Positions 27,408 through 35,872 are shown, counted from the first letter of the stretch. The stretch is DNA of 38,674 bases from Phycisphaeraceae bacterium (GCA_020831765.1 JAFIFY010000060.1:1-38674); one strand, 5' to 3'. Notes: generated by a model from the letters alone, not told the origin. Numbers and translations are program-made.

Positions 27408-27542
27408 ATTCAGTTACTTCCGGGGAACGGCTTGTGCATACAGCCGTTGCAGTTGGGAAAGTCTCGCGCTTGCACTGTATGCGCGGTTTCCGCGGAAATT
27501 AACCCACGGTGAGGAATGGAACCACCGACAGGATAAGGTATT

Positions 27543-27953
27543 ATGACAACGCACTTGAGTTCGACCAGTCAGGGATGGCTGGGGTCCATTGAAAAGAAGC
27601 CTACGGGTCGCGATCTGCTGACAGCGCTCCCCGAGGCGATGACCGATCCATTCACCAGCCCGGCGCGCCGGCTGGAAGAAGTGGTCGAGAGCTTCCGCTT
27701 CAGCCGCGATCCACTCAGCCTCTTGGAGTGGGCGACCACGCAGACCGGCTTGGCTGACCCACTGGGCGAATTTACTCGGCACGAATTGGAGCAGACCTTT
27801 CCCTTTTATTGCCACAGGCGCGACGCCTGCCTCCGGGAACTGGTCACGACCCTCAAGCGGTCTGGGGAGCTTGCCGTCGTGCAGCGTCTGGCAAGCGAGA
27901 CGCGTTACCCCAGCGCCCGCAAGACCCTGCTGGAAGCGATTCGAACCTGCTGA
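27543..27953 (+). CDS. Hypothetical protein, 136 aa
   Basis: Not recognised. The protein is soluble, with no signal peptide or membrane segment, and appears mostly helical after residue 35. It contains DPFTSPARRLEEVVESFRF, an amphipathic FTRHELEQTFPFY and two Cys in CHRRDAC. The start is well supported: AGGATAAGG lies a few bases before the ATG. Codon use matches the surrounding genome, which supports a real gene. It stands alone, behind a strong promoter and a leader of about 310 bases, which is unusual for a small housekeeping protein. The charged helical character would fit an adaptor or a regulator, but that is only an impression. Confidence 0.65.
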   Translation: MTTHLSSTSQGWLGSIEKKPTGRDLLTALPEAMTDPFTSPARRLEEVVESFRFSRDPLSLLEWATTQTGLADPLGEFTRHELEQTFPFYCHRRDACLRELVTTLKRSGELAVVQRLASETRYPSARKTLLEAIRTC

Positions 27954-28135
27954 TCCGGATCGGGCGGCCGGCAAGGGCGTAGTGGTGTGGCCCATTCAGG
28001 GCTGGCGGACCAGGCTTCGCCCCAAAACCGTAAAACGGAAATAAACTTTGCCGAGGTAAATCTTTGCGTGCTTCGCGACGCATTGAGGCTGTCGTCTTGC
28101 TGTGGTGACCGGCCCCGTACTTTTCACGTTCCTTG

Positions 28136-28324
28136 TCAAAAACGCTTGACTTGGCCGAGTTTTCGTCGAGAATGATGGTGTAAGAGCAGTTGACCCTTTT
28201 TCAGAAAGGAGGTGTCCGCAGGGGTAAGGCCCTGAGAAAACCGAACTCTAACCGAGACTGGCCGTCGGGTGTCGAAAAGTTGATCTGCCATCATTCCATA
28301 GATCAAATACATTGCTTCAGACAT
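28136..28324 (-). CDS. Possible small protein, about 62 aa
   Basis: Starting at the internal ATG (about 28324, minus strand) the frame encodes MSEAMYLIYGMMADQLFD and then a basic tail ending KLGQVKRF. AGAAAGG lies about 6 bases before this ATG, which is a good ribosome-binding site, and codons are less GC-biased than in neighbours. Against it: no family is recognised, and a plus-strand promoter candidate lies inside it. Confidence 0.25.
   Translation of the reverse strand: MSEAMYLIYGMMADQLFDTRRPVSVRVRFSQGLTPADTSFLKKGQLLLHHHSRRKLGQVKRF
28146..28173 (+). promoter_or_regulatory. Candidate promoter upstream of upp
   Basis: TTGACT (28146-28151) and GAGAAT (28168-28173), 16 bases apart. The -35 is five of six; the -10 is moderate. 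It would give upp a leader of about 300 bases. Confidence 0.35.
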
Positions 28325-28481
28325 CGTCGGCCTTTCTCTTGCGCTCATTTTTCGGTCTGGGGCCGAGTCATCCTGGATTCGCCGGATTTCCTGCGGGGTA
28401 CCCGCCGTTTTCGGTTAGCCTGATGCTCGCCTTCACCGCCGCCTGCCCTTTCGGTTCGGGTTGCGCAGGAGTGAAACGGTT

Positions 28482-29117
28482 ATGAGCCATCGTCATGTCC
28501 ATCGGATCGAGCATCCCCTTGTCCAGCATCTTCTCGATGAGGCCCGCGACCGGCGGACTCCCACGCCGCGTTTTCGGCAGATCGTCCGTATCCTCGGTTC
28601 CCTGCTGGCCTACGAAGCGACGCGCGACCTGGCCATGGTTGGGCACGCGATCGAAACGCCGCTTGAAGGGATGCGTGCCACCCGACTATCCGGCCCGATC
28701 ACGGCGGTGCCTGTTCTTCGAGCCGGCCTGGGTCTTGCCGAGGGCATGCAGGACCTGATTCCCGATCTTCGCGTCGGACACCTGGGCATGTTTCGCGATG
28801 AGGATCGTCTGGAGCCGGTCAGCTACTACCGCAAGTTGCCTGCGGATATCGCCGCTGGCCCGGTGCTGGTCGTGGACCCGATGCTTGCCACCGGGGGCAG
28901 CGCTGTGGCGGCGCTGACGCTGCTGCTGGAGCGCGGCTGCCGCGATCTGAGATTCGTCTGCATGGTCGCCGCGCCCGAAGGTATTGAGCGTTTGGCCGGT
29001 GTTTGCGGCGAAGTTCCGATTTACACCGCGGCGGTAGATCGACAACTCAACGAGCGAGGCTATATCCTTCCCGGCCTGGGTGATGCCGGTGATCGGCTCT
29101 ATGGCACACTGGCCTGA
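28482..29117 (+). CDS. upp: Uracil phosphoribosyltransferase
   Basis: A 211-aa protein from the ATG at 28482, which has AGGAG about 9 bases upstream; a start at 28461 would add seven residues without a site. It converts uracil and PRPP to UMP in pyrimidine salvage. The family marks are clear: HPLVQHLLDEARDRRTPTPRF at the N-terminus, VPVLRAGLGLAEGM, YYRKLP, the PRPP loop VVDPMLATGGSA, and the C-terminal uracil-binding segment ending YILPGLGDAGDRLYGT. Length is standard (about 208). There is no linked uracil permease or pyr gene. It is followed, 101 bases on, by the radical-SAM gene with its own promoter-like box. Confidence 0.95.
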   Translation: MSHRHVHRIEHPLVQHLLDEARDRRTPTPRFRQIVRILGSLLAYEATRDLAMVGHAIETPLEGMRATRLSGPITAVPVLRAGLGLAEGMQDLIPDLRVGHLGMFRDEDRLEPVSYYRKLPADIAAGPVLVVDPMLATGGSAVAALTLLLERGCRDLRFVCMVAAPEGIERLAGVCGEVPIYTAAVDRQLNERGYILPGLGDAGDRLYGTLA

Positions 29118-29204
29118 CCGCGGGCCTTTTTGATCGCGCCGGTTGAAGGATAGGCGGTGGCGATCAGAGGACGTCTGAATCGGTTGAGATTTCACGGGCA
29201 CCGC

Positions 29205-29210
29205 TACAAT
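29205..29210 (+). promoter_or_regulatory. TANNNT box 8 nt before radical-SAM gene start
   Basis: TACAAT ends 8 bases before the ATG at 29219, with TTGAGA 15 bases further upstream. No Shine-Dalgarno lies between, so the transcript may be leaderless. Confidence 0.4.
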
Positions 29211-29218
29211 GATTCGCC

Positions 29219-30718
29219 ATGGTTAATCCGCTCCCGGTCATTCAGCCCAGCAACGTCACGATCATGATCAAACCGGTGGGCGCTCTGTGCAATCTCGATT
29301 GCACCTACTGCTACTACCTTCCGACCAAGACGGTGTTCGATGGGCACGAGCATCGGATGAAGCTACAGACCCTCGAGAGCGTCTTCGCCTCGATTCTGCC
29401 GCGCTTCGGCGATCAGGTCACCATCGCCTGGCAGGGGGGCGAGCCCACGCTGGCCGGGCTCAAGTTCTTCGAGCGTGCCATCGAGTTTCAGGAGAAGTAT
29501 CGGAAACCCGGGCAGACCATCAGCCATGCGCTTCAGACCAATGGCACCCTGTTGGATGATGATTGGTGCCGGTTTCTCAAGCGTCACGAGTTTCTGGTGG
29601 GGCTTTCGGTGGATGGTCCGGCCAAGTTTCACGACCACTATCGCCTGACCAACTCCGGCCGGGGATCGATTGACCAGGTGCTTCGCGGGCTGGGTGTCAT
29701 GCAGCGACACGCAGTGGACTACAACATCCTCTGCGTGCTCAACGATGTCAACGTCAAGCATCCGGATGAGATTCTCAAGTATCTGTTGCGGCTGGGGTCG
29801 CGTTGGGTGCAGTTCATTCCCGCCATCGAGTGGGAGCCGGACCCGGAACAGCCCGGCCGCAATCGTCTTGCGCCGTACTCGCCCCGGCCTGAGGACTATG
29901 GGCGCTTTCTCTGCCGGGTGTTTGATGCCTGGTTCGAGAAGCACCGCATGCGTCTGAGTGTGCGGATTTTCGATGCGGTTCTCAATCGGCTGGTGTTGGG
30001 CATCATGCCATTCTGTATTCTGGATGGCTCCTGCCACAACCAGTTGACGGTGGAGCATGATGGATCGGTGTTCGGCTGTGACCACTTTGTCGAGAAGCGG
30101 TGGCAACTGGGGTTGATCGGCGATCGCGATTTCAGCAATTCGATCGATCCGGAAAGCGGCCACGAGTCGGTGGGCCTGACGATCCACGGCCAGGGCTACT
30201 TGAAGAACAGCGAACTTCCCGGTCGCGACATTCAACGGCCCGATGATCTGGAGCGGTATGAGGGCAACGCGCGGAGCGAGGGATCGACCGCCAGCTCGTC
30301 CGACGAGGACTGGTATGACCGGGTCGAGACCCCCCGGCTTGCGACGTTCGCCTCGCGGAAGCAGAAGCTGCCCGAAGGCTGCCAGAGCTGTCAGTGGAAG
30401 CCGTATTGCTATGGGGGCTGCCCCAAGCACCGCGAGCATGGGGGCGACATCCCTGAGCCCACGATTCTCTGTGAAGCGTATAAGATGTTTTACAGTCACG
30501 CGATGCCACGTTTGCAGTGGCTTGCCGGGTACCTGCGGCGGGGTGTGCAGCCACCACCGGCGGTTCCGGCGACGAATGTGGGGCATTCTGAGAAGGTTGG
30601 CTCGCCAAAACGGGTTTCATCGGGTAAAATTGGCCGAAATGATCCCTGCCCCTGTGGTTCCGGGCTGAAATACAAACACTGCCACGGGAAACGTCAGGCC
30701 CCCACCCCAACCCTCTAG
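29219..30718 (+). CDS. Anaerobic sulfatase-maturase-like radical SAM/SPASM enzyme with SEC-C tail
   Basis: A 499-aa protein. The radical-SAM cluster motif is Cys24-x3-Cys28-x2-Cys31 ([10 protein letters not shown]). It is followed by [30 protein letters not shown] and VGLSVDGP, all typical of anSME enzymes. These convert an active-site Cys or Ser of sulfatases to formylglycine before export. The SPASM domain supplies extra cluster ligands in [25 protein letters not shown] and in [15 protein letters not shown]. The last 30 residues form a SEC-C zinc motif ([20 protein letters not shown]), seen in SecA and other proteins that contact ribosome or chaperone. No sulfatase gene lies in the window. 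A small gene follows 22 bases on and is probably co-transcribed. Confidence 0.88.
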   Translation: MVNPLPVIQPSNVTIMIKPVGALCNLDCTYCYYLPTKTVFDGHEHRMKLQTLESVFASILPRFGDQVTIAWQGGEPTLAGLKFFERAIEFQEKYRKPGQTISHALQTNGTLLDDDWCRFLKRHEFLVGLSVDGPAKFHDHYRLTNSGRGSIDQVLRGLGVMQRHAVDYNILCVLNDVNVKHPDEILKYLLRLGSRWVQFIPAIEWEPDPEQPGRNRLAPYSPRPEDYGRFLCRVFDAWFEKHRMRLSVRIFDAVLNRLVLGIMPFCILDGSCHNQLTVEHDGSVFGCDHFVEKRWQLGLIGDRDFSNSIDPESGHESVGLTIHGQGYLKNSELPGRDIQRPDDLERYEGNARSEGSTASSSDEDWYDRVETPRLATFASRKQKLPEGCQSCQWKPYCYGGCPKHREHGGDIPEPTILCEAYKMFYSHAMPRLQWLAGYLRRGVQPPPAVPATNVGHSEKVGSPKRVSSGKIGRNDPCPCGSGLKYKHCHGKRQAPTPTL

Positions 30719-30740
30719 CAAGCATAGGGACGATATCGTC

Positions 30741-31232
30741 ATGACCACCGCACACGCCGCCCTTCAGGAACCGCCGGCCTGGGCCAACCGCTGGCATGAG
30801 CCGGAGGTTTCGGTCCTGATCAGCATGCTCAAGAGCCATCAGCAGCGGAACAGTGAAATGTTCATGGGTTTCCTGGATGAGAACCCGAAGCTTCATCGCC
30901 GCGTGGTGTGGTACGCTGGCGGCTGGAACTGGACCATCCATTTCCGCTACGACGACGGTGCCGGCGTGACCATGGACAACTTCGCGTTCGTGGTTCCCAA
31001 TCCAGAGCAGCCCATTTTCTGCGTGCCGCTGACCGGCGCGATGGTCGAGGCCATCCCGCTTCGCCGCCTCTCGAAGTTCATCCGTGATGGCATCCGCTCG
31101 GCCAAGTGCGCGGTCGATCTGCACTGGGCCATGTGGACACCCGGCCCGGAAAGCGAGGCCAACCAGCTCCTCGATCTGCTCAAACGCAAAATCCGCCTGC
31201 TGGACAAAAGCGCTCCGGCCGAAGCAGAGTGA
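30741..31232 (+). CDS. Hypothetical protein, 163 aa, paired with maturase gene
   Basis: Not recognised. It is soluble, without signal peptide or membrane helix, and rich in Trp and Phe: PPAWANRWHEPEVSVL, a central beta-rich section RRVVWYAGGWNWTIHFRYDD and DNFAFVVPNPEQPIFCVPL, then helical segments ending LLDLLKRKIRLLDKS. The pattern suggests a small mixed alpha/beta fold. The gene begins 22 bases after the radical-SAM gene on the same strand, so co-expression is likely and a role in the same process is possible. A GGGACGA-like purine stretch precedes the ATG. It may be a DUF known from planctomycetes, but I cannot name one. Confidence 0.6.
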   Translation: MTTAHAALQEPPAWANRWHEPEVSVLISMLKSHQQRNSEMFMGFLDENPKLHRRVVWYAGGWNWTIHFRYDDGAGVTMDNFAFVVPNPEQPIFCVPLTGAMVEAIPLRRLSKFIRDGIRSAKCAVDLHWAMWTPGPESEANQLLDLLKRKIRLLDKSAPAEAE

Positions 31233-31291
31233 TCAGGGCCTCGGTGGCGCTTGGCGAGCTGCGATCGCATCGCGCTGCCCTGGGGCGATGT

Positions 31292-33379
31292 TCAGGGGCG
31301 GCCCAATAGCCTTTCCAAGCTTCGCCTGGCATTCGGTCCGGCGGTATCGGTCGCTTGTTCCAGGGCGGGCCTGAGTACCTCAAGGTATTCCCGGGCGGCT
31401 TGTCCGGCGAGACTGCGCTGTTCGGCGTAGGGAGCATCCATCTGGCGGATCAATTCGCGTGCCAAGGTTGCCAGTTCATCGGCGGTGGGCATGGTGGGTT
31501 GAACATCGGCGGGGTCTTCAGGCTCCCAGGTGTAAACCTTGATGCTGTCCATTTGGACCCGGCTGCCGACGGTATGGAAACCGATCCGCCGGCCGAACAC
31601 ACCGCGATCCTCGGCATCGTTGATGATGCGTTTCGGGAATGGTTTGCCATCGATGGTGACGGTCAGTTCACGTTGGATGCGCTGGATGCGGATGTTGTGC
31701 CACTGATTGGGCGTGAAGGTTACGGGCGGTCCACGATCGGTTTCTCCGGCGACTTGCCATGCGCTTCGGGAGTTTCCCGCGATGCCGAAGTGAAACGCCG
31801 CGCCCGCCCGCCAGGCGCGGCCAGCATCTCCGCCATTGATGTACAGGCATATGCTGTTGGGCCCGAGTTTACCGTCGAATTTGTCCAGCACGTTGCGGAC
31901 ACGATATTCCACCGCGATCTCGCGAGGAAAATCCCGCGGCAACTTCGCAAATGTCTGGCCCTCGCTTTCCAGTTGCAGGGCATTATCCACGATCTTCATC
32001 GTGCCGCCCATGTTGCCCAGCACCCAATCGCCCGGGCCATCCGAGAAATCTTCGGCATAGCGCTCCACCCAGATGCCCGGGCCATCATAAGCAGCGCGTT
32101 GATCGAGCGCTTTGAGCGTCTGTTGGGCGCCGGGTGATATCTCCAGAAGCGCAGCCGCTGTCATGCTGGGCCGTGCCGAGTCCTGACTGAGCGGAACCAA
32201 TCGACCATCACTGACCAGCACAGGACGCGTGATGTAGGGGCGCGGCGATTGGCCCTCATCGCCGTTGGCGGGCTGGACCACCGCATAGACGCAGAACAGC
32301 CCCTCGCGGAGCTTATCGGTGGTGAGGGTCACACCCCTGCCCAGCACTCGGTCGCCATCGTAATAGGTGACCTGACCAGGCTGCGCATCGCCGGAATCCA
32401 CCGATAGCGTCACCCGGCCATCATCCTGGGAATCTACCCGAATCTCGCCGCGCGGCTGTCTGACCACATAAGCCCGCCAGACGTGCGCGCTGTAAGAGCC
32501 CGGCATCCAGTGAGCCTTGCGCGCATCGCCGGTGAAGTCACCCACCGGGACAATGTTGGGAACATCATTACCCCAGGTTGCGATATCGCCCAACCAGCCG
32601 GTTTCGGCAGGGGGCATGTCGCGAAGAGGTGTGGGGCCGGTGCGGGGGTCATGGTCCCCGGGCATGCGAAGGGCGATGATGTCTTTGAGAAAGGCCGCGT
32701 GCATGACCATGCTGGTGCCGTGACTGTGGCCGGCGCCCCACTGGATGGCGCAACCCCAGGGGAGATTCTGGTCGCGCGTGCGTGGCCAGGCCTCGTGGAA
32801 ATATCGAAGATCCCTGACGCCTTGGGGTCCCATCGGGAAGGGGTCTTCGGAGCCGATCACATTCATCACCGCGGTGCGGCGGGCGTTATCCAGGTTCTCC
32901 TCCCGGGCATTCATGCTCAGACCGCCAGACATCATCGCCAGCACGCGCTCGGGATGGTTGACGGTGATGGTGCCGGCCGGACCGACGCTGCGTGAGAACG
33001 CCTCGGGCACCCAGGGCACGTTAACCAGTTCGGGATGCCCGGACTCCTTGGCGAACTCGGCGATGAGTTCCTTGATGTTCTCCTTCAGCTCCGGAGGCCA
33101 GCGCAAGAGGGTGCCCAGCACCGCAAAGTCATTCGCTCTGGCGAAAGCCTGAAAATCCGCCCGGTCCGCGGCATGGGCGAAACCCAGGTCCAGGATCAGC
33201 CCGCGCACAACTTGGGTATCGGGCGGGATATAGAGTCGCGCCTTCTGGGAACCGCGTAAGTCCGGAAGGTATTTCTGTATCACCGGCTCCTGACCCCCTG
33301 CCGCCGACGAACACAAAAAGAGCGCTAACAAAGAGCAGATCGTCCATCGGGAGTCGCGGTTCCACTTGGCCATGGTCAT
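31292..33379 (-). CDS. Secreted esterase-fold protein fused to a jelly-roll (DUF1080-like) domain
   Basis: From ATG 33379 the product is 695 aa; a longer frame to 33463 adds residues that do not look coding. A signal peptide (WTICSLLALFLCSSAAGG) suggests export. The first 280 residues look like an alpha/beta-hydrolase of the feruloyl-esterase/PHB-depolymerase type: ARLYIPPD, GLILDLGFAHAADRADFQAF and NHPERVLAMMSGG. The nucleophile elbow is degenerate, EAFSRSVGP where active members have GxSxG. Residues about 480-640 form a LamG/DUF1080-type jelly roll (YAEDFSDGPGDWVLGN, NQWHNIRIQRI, VTIDGKPF). A short helical C-terminus ends in SLERLLGRP. It is likely a polymer-binding or -degrading protein of the cell envelope. 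It is divergent from ilvC. Confidence 0.65.
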   Translation of the reverse strand: MTMAKWNRDSRWTICSLLALFLCSSAAGGQEPVIQKYLPDLRGSQKARLYIPPDTQVVRGLILDLGFAHAADRADFQAFARANDFAVLGTLLRWPPELKENIKELIAEFAKESGHPELVNVPWVPEAFSRSVGPAGTITVNHPERVLAMMSGGLSMNAREENLDNARRTAVMNVIGSEDPFPMGPQGVRDLRYFHEAWPRTRDQNLPWGCAIQWGAGHSHGTSMVMHAAFLKDIIALRMPGDHDPRTGPTPLRDMPPAETGWLGDIATWGNDVPNIVPVGDFTGDARKAHWMPGSYSAHVWRAYVVRQPRGEIRVDSQDDGRVTLSVDSGDAQPGQVTYYDGDRVLGRGVTLTTDKLREGLFCVYAVVQPANGDEGQSPRPYITRPVLVSDGRLVPLSQDSARPSMTAAALLEISPGAQQTLKALDQRAAYDGPGIWVERYAEDFSDGPGDWVLGNMGGTMKIVDNALQLESEGQTFAKLPRDFPREIAVEYRVRNVLDKFDGKLGPNSICLYINGGDAGRAWRAGAAFHFGIAGNSRSAWQVAGETDRGPPVTFTPNQWHNIRIQRIQRELTVTIDGKPFPKRIINDAEDRGVFGRRIGFHTVGSRVQMDSIKVYTWEPEDPADVQPTMPTADELATLARELIRQMDAPYAEQRSLAGQAAREYLEVLRPALEQATDTAGPNARRSLERLLGRP

Positions 33380-33606
33380 TCTCACTTCAATTCTTCGGGG
33401 CTCAGACGGCTCAACTCCCGTGAAGAGCAAATCATTTCGCAAGCCGTGGCGATCTCCGGTCAATTTGCGGTCGAGTGCCTTTCGCTTCCCGGTCGGTCGT
33501 CGCCATGCTGCCCGGGAAATCGAAAGCGCCGCCCCAACCGTGGTTACCGGCTTCCGCCCGGAGTGGACGCCGCGCGCGGCGGCATTTCGACCCGGATTCC
33601 GCGGGC

Positions 33607-33635
33607 TTTACAGTTTTGGGGGGTTGGTCTACATT
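33607..33635 (+). promoter_or_regulatory. Sigma-70-like promoter of ilvC
   Basis: TTTACA (33607-33612) and TACATT (33630-33635) with exactly 17 bases between. It predicts a start near 33642 and a leader of about 26 bases that contains only the Shine-Dalgarno, so no leader-peptide attenuation is expected. Confidence 0.5.
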
Positions 33636-33667
33636 GTGTGGCTCGGATTTTATGAGGAGAACTGTTG

Positions 33668-34684
33668 ATGGCGATCGAGACGCTCTACGAGAAAGATGGT
33701 TCCATGGCCGCGCTGTCGGGCAAGACGGTGGCCGTGCTTGGTTACGGTAGCCAGGGACATGCTCATGCCCAGAATCTCCGTGATTCGGGAGTGCGGGTGA
33801 TCGTGGCCAACCGGCCCGAGTCAGCCAATGGCAAGCTCGCCTCGGAGCACGGATTCACGCCTCTGCCCACGGCGGATGCGGTTCTCCAGGCCGATGCCTT
33901 GATCATGACCCTGCCCGATGAGGTTCAGCCCGAGGTGTATGAGAAGAGCGTCAAGCCTAATCTTCGTAAGGGCATGACTTTAGGGTTCACCCACGGGTTC
34001 AATGTCCACTTCAAGACGATTGTGCCGCCCGAGGATGTGGATGTGATCATGGTGGCACCCAAAGGGCCGGGTCATACAGTGCGAAGCGAGTTCGAGCGCG
34101 GCGGGGGGGTTCCCTGTCTGCTGGCCATCCATCAGGATGCCTCGGGCAAGGCGTTCGATACCGCCATGGCGTGGGCGATCGGGGTCGGCGGCGGCAAGTC
34201 GGGCATTCTCAAGACCACGTTCAAGTATGAGTGCGAAACCGACCTGTTCGGCGAACAGAATGTGCTCTGCGGCAGCCTCTCGGAGCTGATCAAGAAGGGT
34301 TTCGAGGTTCTGACCGAAGCCGGTTACCCGCCGGAGTTGGCTTATTTTGAGGTCTGCCACGAACTGAAGCTGATCATCGATCTGATCGTGCGCGGCGGTC
34401 TTAACTACATGCGATATTCGATCAGCAACACCGCGGAATTCGGCGATTACCACACCGGCCCGCGGATCATCGATGACAGCGTCAAGGAGCGGATGCGCCA
34501 GGCCCTCAAGGAAATCCAGGATGGCACTTTCGCCCGTACGTTCCGCGAGGACTACGCCAACGGCTTCAAGTGGTTCAAGGCGCAGAAAGCCAAGGATCGA
34601 CAGCACCCGGTCGAGGTTGTCGGGCGCGAACTGCGCGACATGATGCCGTGGATCAAGCCGGTCGTCATTGAAGAAAACAAGTAA
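33668..34684 (+). CDS. ilvC: Ketol-acid reductoisomerase (class I)
   Basis: A 338-aa enzyme of branched-chain amino acid synthesis. It isomerises and reduces acetolactate and acetohydroxybutyrate with NADPH and magnesium. The Rossmann motif is AVLGYGSQGHAHAQNLRDSG. The cofactor-specificity loop reads ANRPESANGK. Active-site segments include MVAPKGPGHTVRSEFERGGG and the magnesium-binding CETDLFGEQNVLCG. The knotted C-terminal domain includes YFEVCHELKLIIDLIVRGG and YSISNTAEFGDY. The ATG at 33668 is chosen over TTG 33665; GAGGAG sits about 10 bases upstream. Length is standard for the short class. No ilvB, ilvN or leu gene is adjacent, so the pathway is scattered. Confidence 0.97.
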   Translation: MAIETLYEKDGSMAALSGKTVAVLGYGSQGHAHAQNLRDSGVRVIVANRPESANGKLASEHGFTPLPTADAVLQADALIMTLPDEVQPEVYEKSVKPNLRKGMTLGFTHGFNVHFKTIVPPEDVDVIMVAPKGPGHTVRSEFERGGGVPCLLAIHQDASGKAFDTAMAWAIGVGGGKSGILKTTFKYECETDLFGEQNVLCGSLSELIKKGFEVLTEAGYPPELAYFEVCHELKLIIDLIVRGGLNYMRYSISNTAEFGDYHTGPRIIDDSVKERMRQALKEIQDGTFARTFREDYANGFKWFKAQKAKDRQHPVEVVGRELRDMMPWIKPVVIEENK

Positions 34685-34832
34685 ACGTTCGCGCCGGCGG
34701 CGTTCGCCACGCGGCTCCCTCCTTTTCGCTGTGCTGTGAGAATCACGCTCATTGACGGTGTGGTAGGGACGCAGCAACCGCCCGCTCAGGTGTGGCCGCT
34801 TTTATGCACTGCCGGGACGCTTTGGTCTGGTT

Positions 34833-35306
34833 TCAATTGTTTGAGAGGGGTTCGCCGGCGGTGGGCTCGTGTTGCAGATAGCCGGGTGTGCGCGCTCCGT
34901 TTTCAATTCCGGGGCGCGCGGTCTCGGCATCGTCCAGCCTGCTGCCCAGTGTGATCACGCGCTCAAGCCGATTGCCTTGCCCGACCACGGCCGCGAGCGA
35001 GACATGGTCATCCACCTCGCGTTCATCGACCTGGGCATAGCTGACAATGATGATGTGATGGCCTTCCTCGACGAGCCGCGCCGCGGCACCGTTGACGCCG
35101 ATGATGCCGCTGCCCGGCGCACCCTTGAGCACATAGGTCTCGAATCGGTTGCCATTCTCGATGTCGTAAATCCAGACAGCCTCGTTCGGGCGCAGATCAA
35201 TGGCGCGCAGCAAGTCGGCATCGATGGTGATCGAACCGACGTAGTGCAGATCGCACTGCGTGACGGTCGCGCCGTGGATTTTGGCTCGCATCATTCGTCG
35301 CATCAT
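34833..35306 (-). CDS. panD: Aspartate 1-decarboxylase precursor
   Basis: A 157-aa pro-enzyme that makes beta-alanine from aspartate for pantothenate and coenzyme A. It must cleave itself to create the pyruvoyl group. The cleavage site is Gly24-Ser25 in DLHYVGSITIDADLL, exactly at the usual position. Other conserved parts are MRAKIHGATVTQ, NGAAARLVEEGHHIIIVSYAQ and the C-terminal end of the beta barrel. The family is about 115-130 aa, so this one has an extra tail of about 30 polar residues (from about residue 125). GGGAG lies about 10 bases before the first ATG. It converges with ilvC. No panM/panZ maturation factor is visible. Confidence 0.93.
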   Translation of the reverse strand: MMRRMMRAKIHGATVTQCDLHYVGSITIDADLLRAIDLRPNEAVWIYDIENGNRFETYVLKGAPGSGIIGVNGAAARLVEEGHHIIIVSYAQVDEREVDDHVSLAAVVGQGNRLERVITLGSRLDDAETARPGIENGARTPGYLQHEPTAGEPLSNN

Positions 35307-35604
35307 CGAAGCGAAACTCCCTGATCGAGATTCGGGTTTCGACCCAACTTCTTACGTCATCCCCCATCCCCCGGAATCTTGCCGTCGCGCCCGGAATAAA
35401 GTCCACTTCCAACACACCGACGCTTGCCCTGGCATTCGAACTCCCCGACCTCGGTAGGCCTGACTACCGATGCCCGGGAGGTAACCCGCGCGGCGTGGCC
35501 ACTGGCTCGGTCCGACCGTTACCCAATTTCTGAATCCGGTCCAAGACCGATCGCCGGGAAGCCCTTGCGCGAACAACAAATCGTCAAGGTGTTGGAGTCC
35601 CGTC

Positions 35605-35610
35605 ATTATA
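35605..35610 (-). promoter_or_regulatory. -10 box likely serving panD
   Basis: A perfect TATAAT on the minus strand, about 300 bases before the panD ATG. The -35 position is weak. If used, panD has a leader of about 290 bases that contains a 7-bp stem (TCGGTAG/CTACCGA) near 35450-35470. Confidence 0.35.
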
Positions 35611-35872
35611 GCCCGACGCGATCCAAAAATCGAGGATAACTTAGTCCGCTTTTTATCGTCGCATGCAATACACTGTCACCAAGCCATTTAGCTCTACATA
35701 CCCCCGTAGCGCAAGGGTTCATGCGGGGGATGCACTTCGATCTAAAGGGCCCAAGCGATCCGCAGCCCTGAGGGCGACAATCAACGCTGCCGCCAATTTT
35801 TCCACATGGCTTGCTGCCAGCGAAGCGATTTTAGCCATCCATGACTAATTATTAGGCACTTGCGACCATGAC

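Larger units (their letters stand above)
27036..27542. other. Divergent intergenic region with two promoters and a long leader
   Basis: About 500 bases. The left end carries the ABC operon promoter (minus strand). A sigma-70-like plus-strand promoter at 27198-27226 would give a leader of about 310 bases before the gene at 27543. Inside the leader is a 39-codon open frame with a CxxC motif (27288-27407). The last part can pair locally (around 27440-27500, e.g. the TTCCGCGGAA palindrome), but no known riboswitch was recognised. Confidence 0.45.
27954..28481. other. Intergenic region upstream of upp
   Basis: About 530 bases with lower GC in the middle. It holds a plus-strand promoter candidate (28146-28173), a short stem CAGGG/CCCTG around 28217-28232 and a possible small minus-strand gene (28136-28324). 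No terminator with a T-run or RNA family was recognised. Confidence 0.4.

Noticed and set aside
35430-35500. tRNA-like sequence in the panD leader (minus strand: a 7-bp stem followed by GTTCGAAT)
   Set aside because: The stem-loop has a 6-base loop rather than 7, the T-stem does not pair, and no acceptor or D-arm can be formed.
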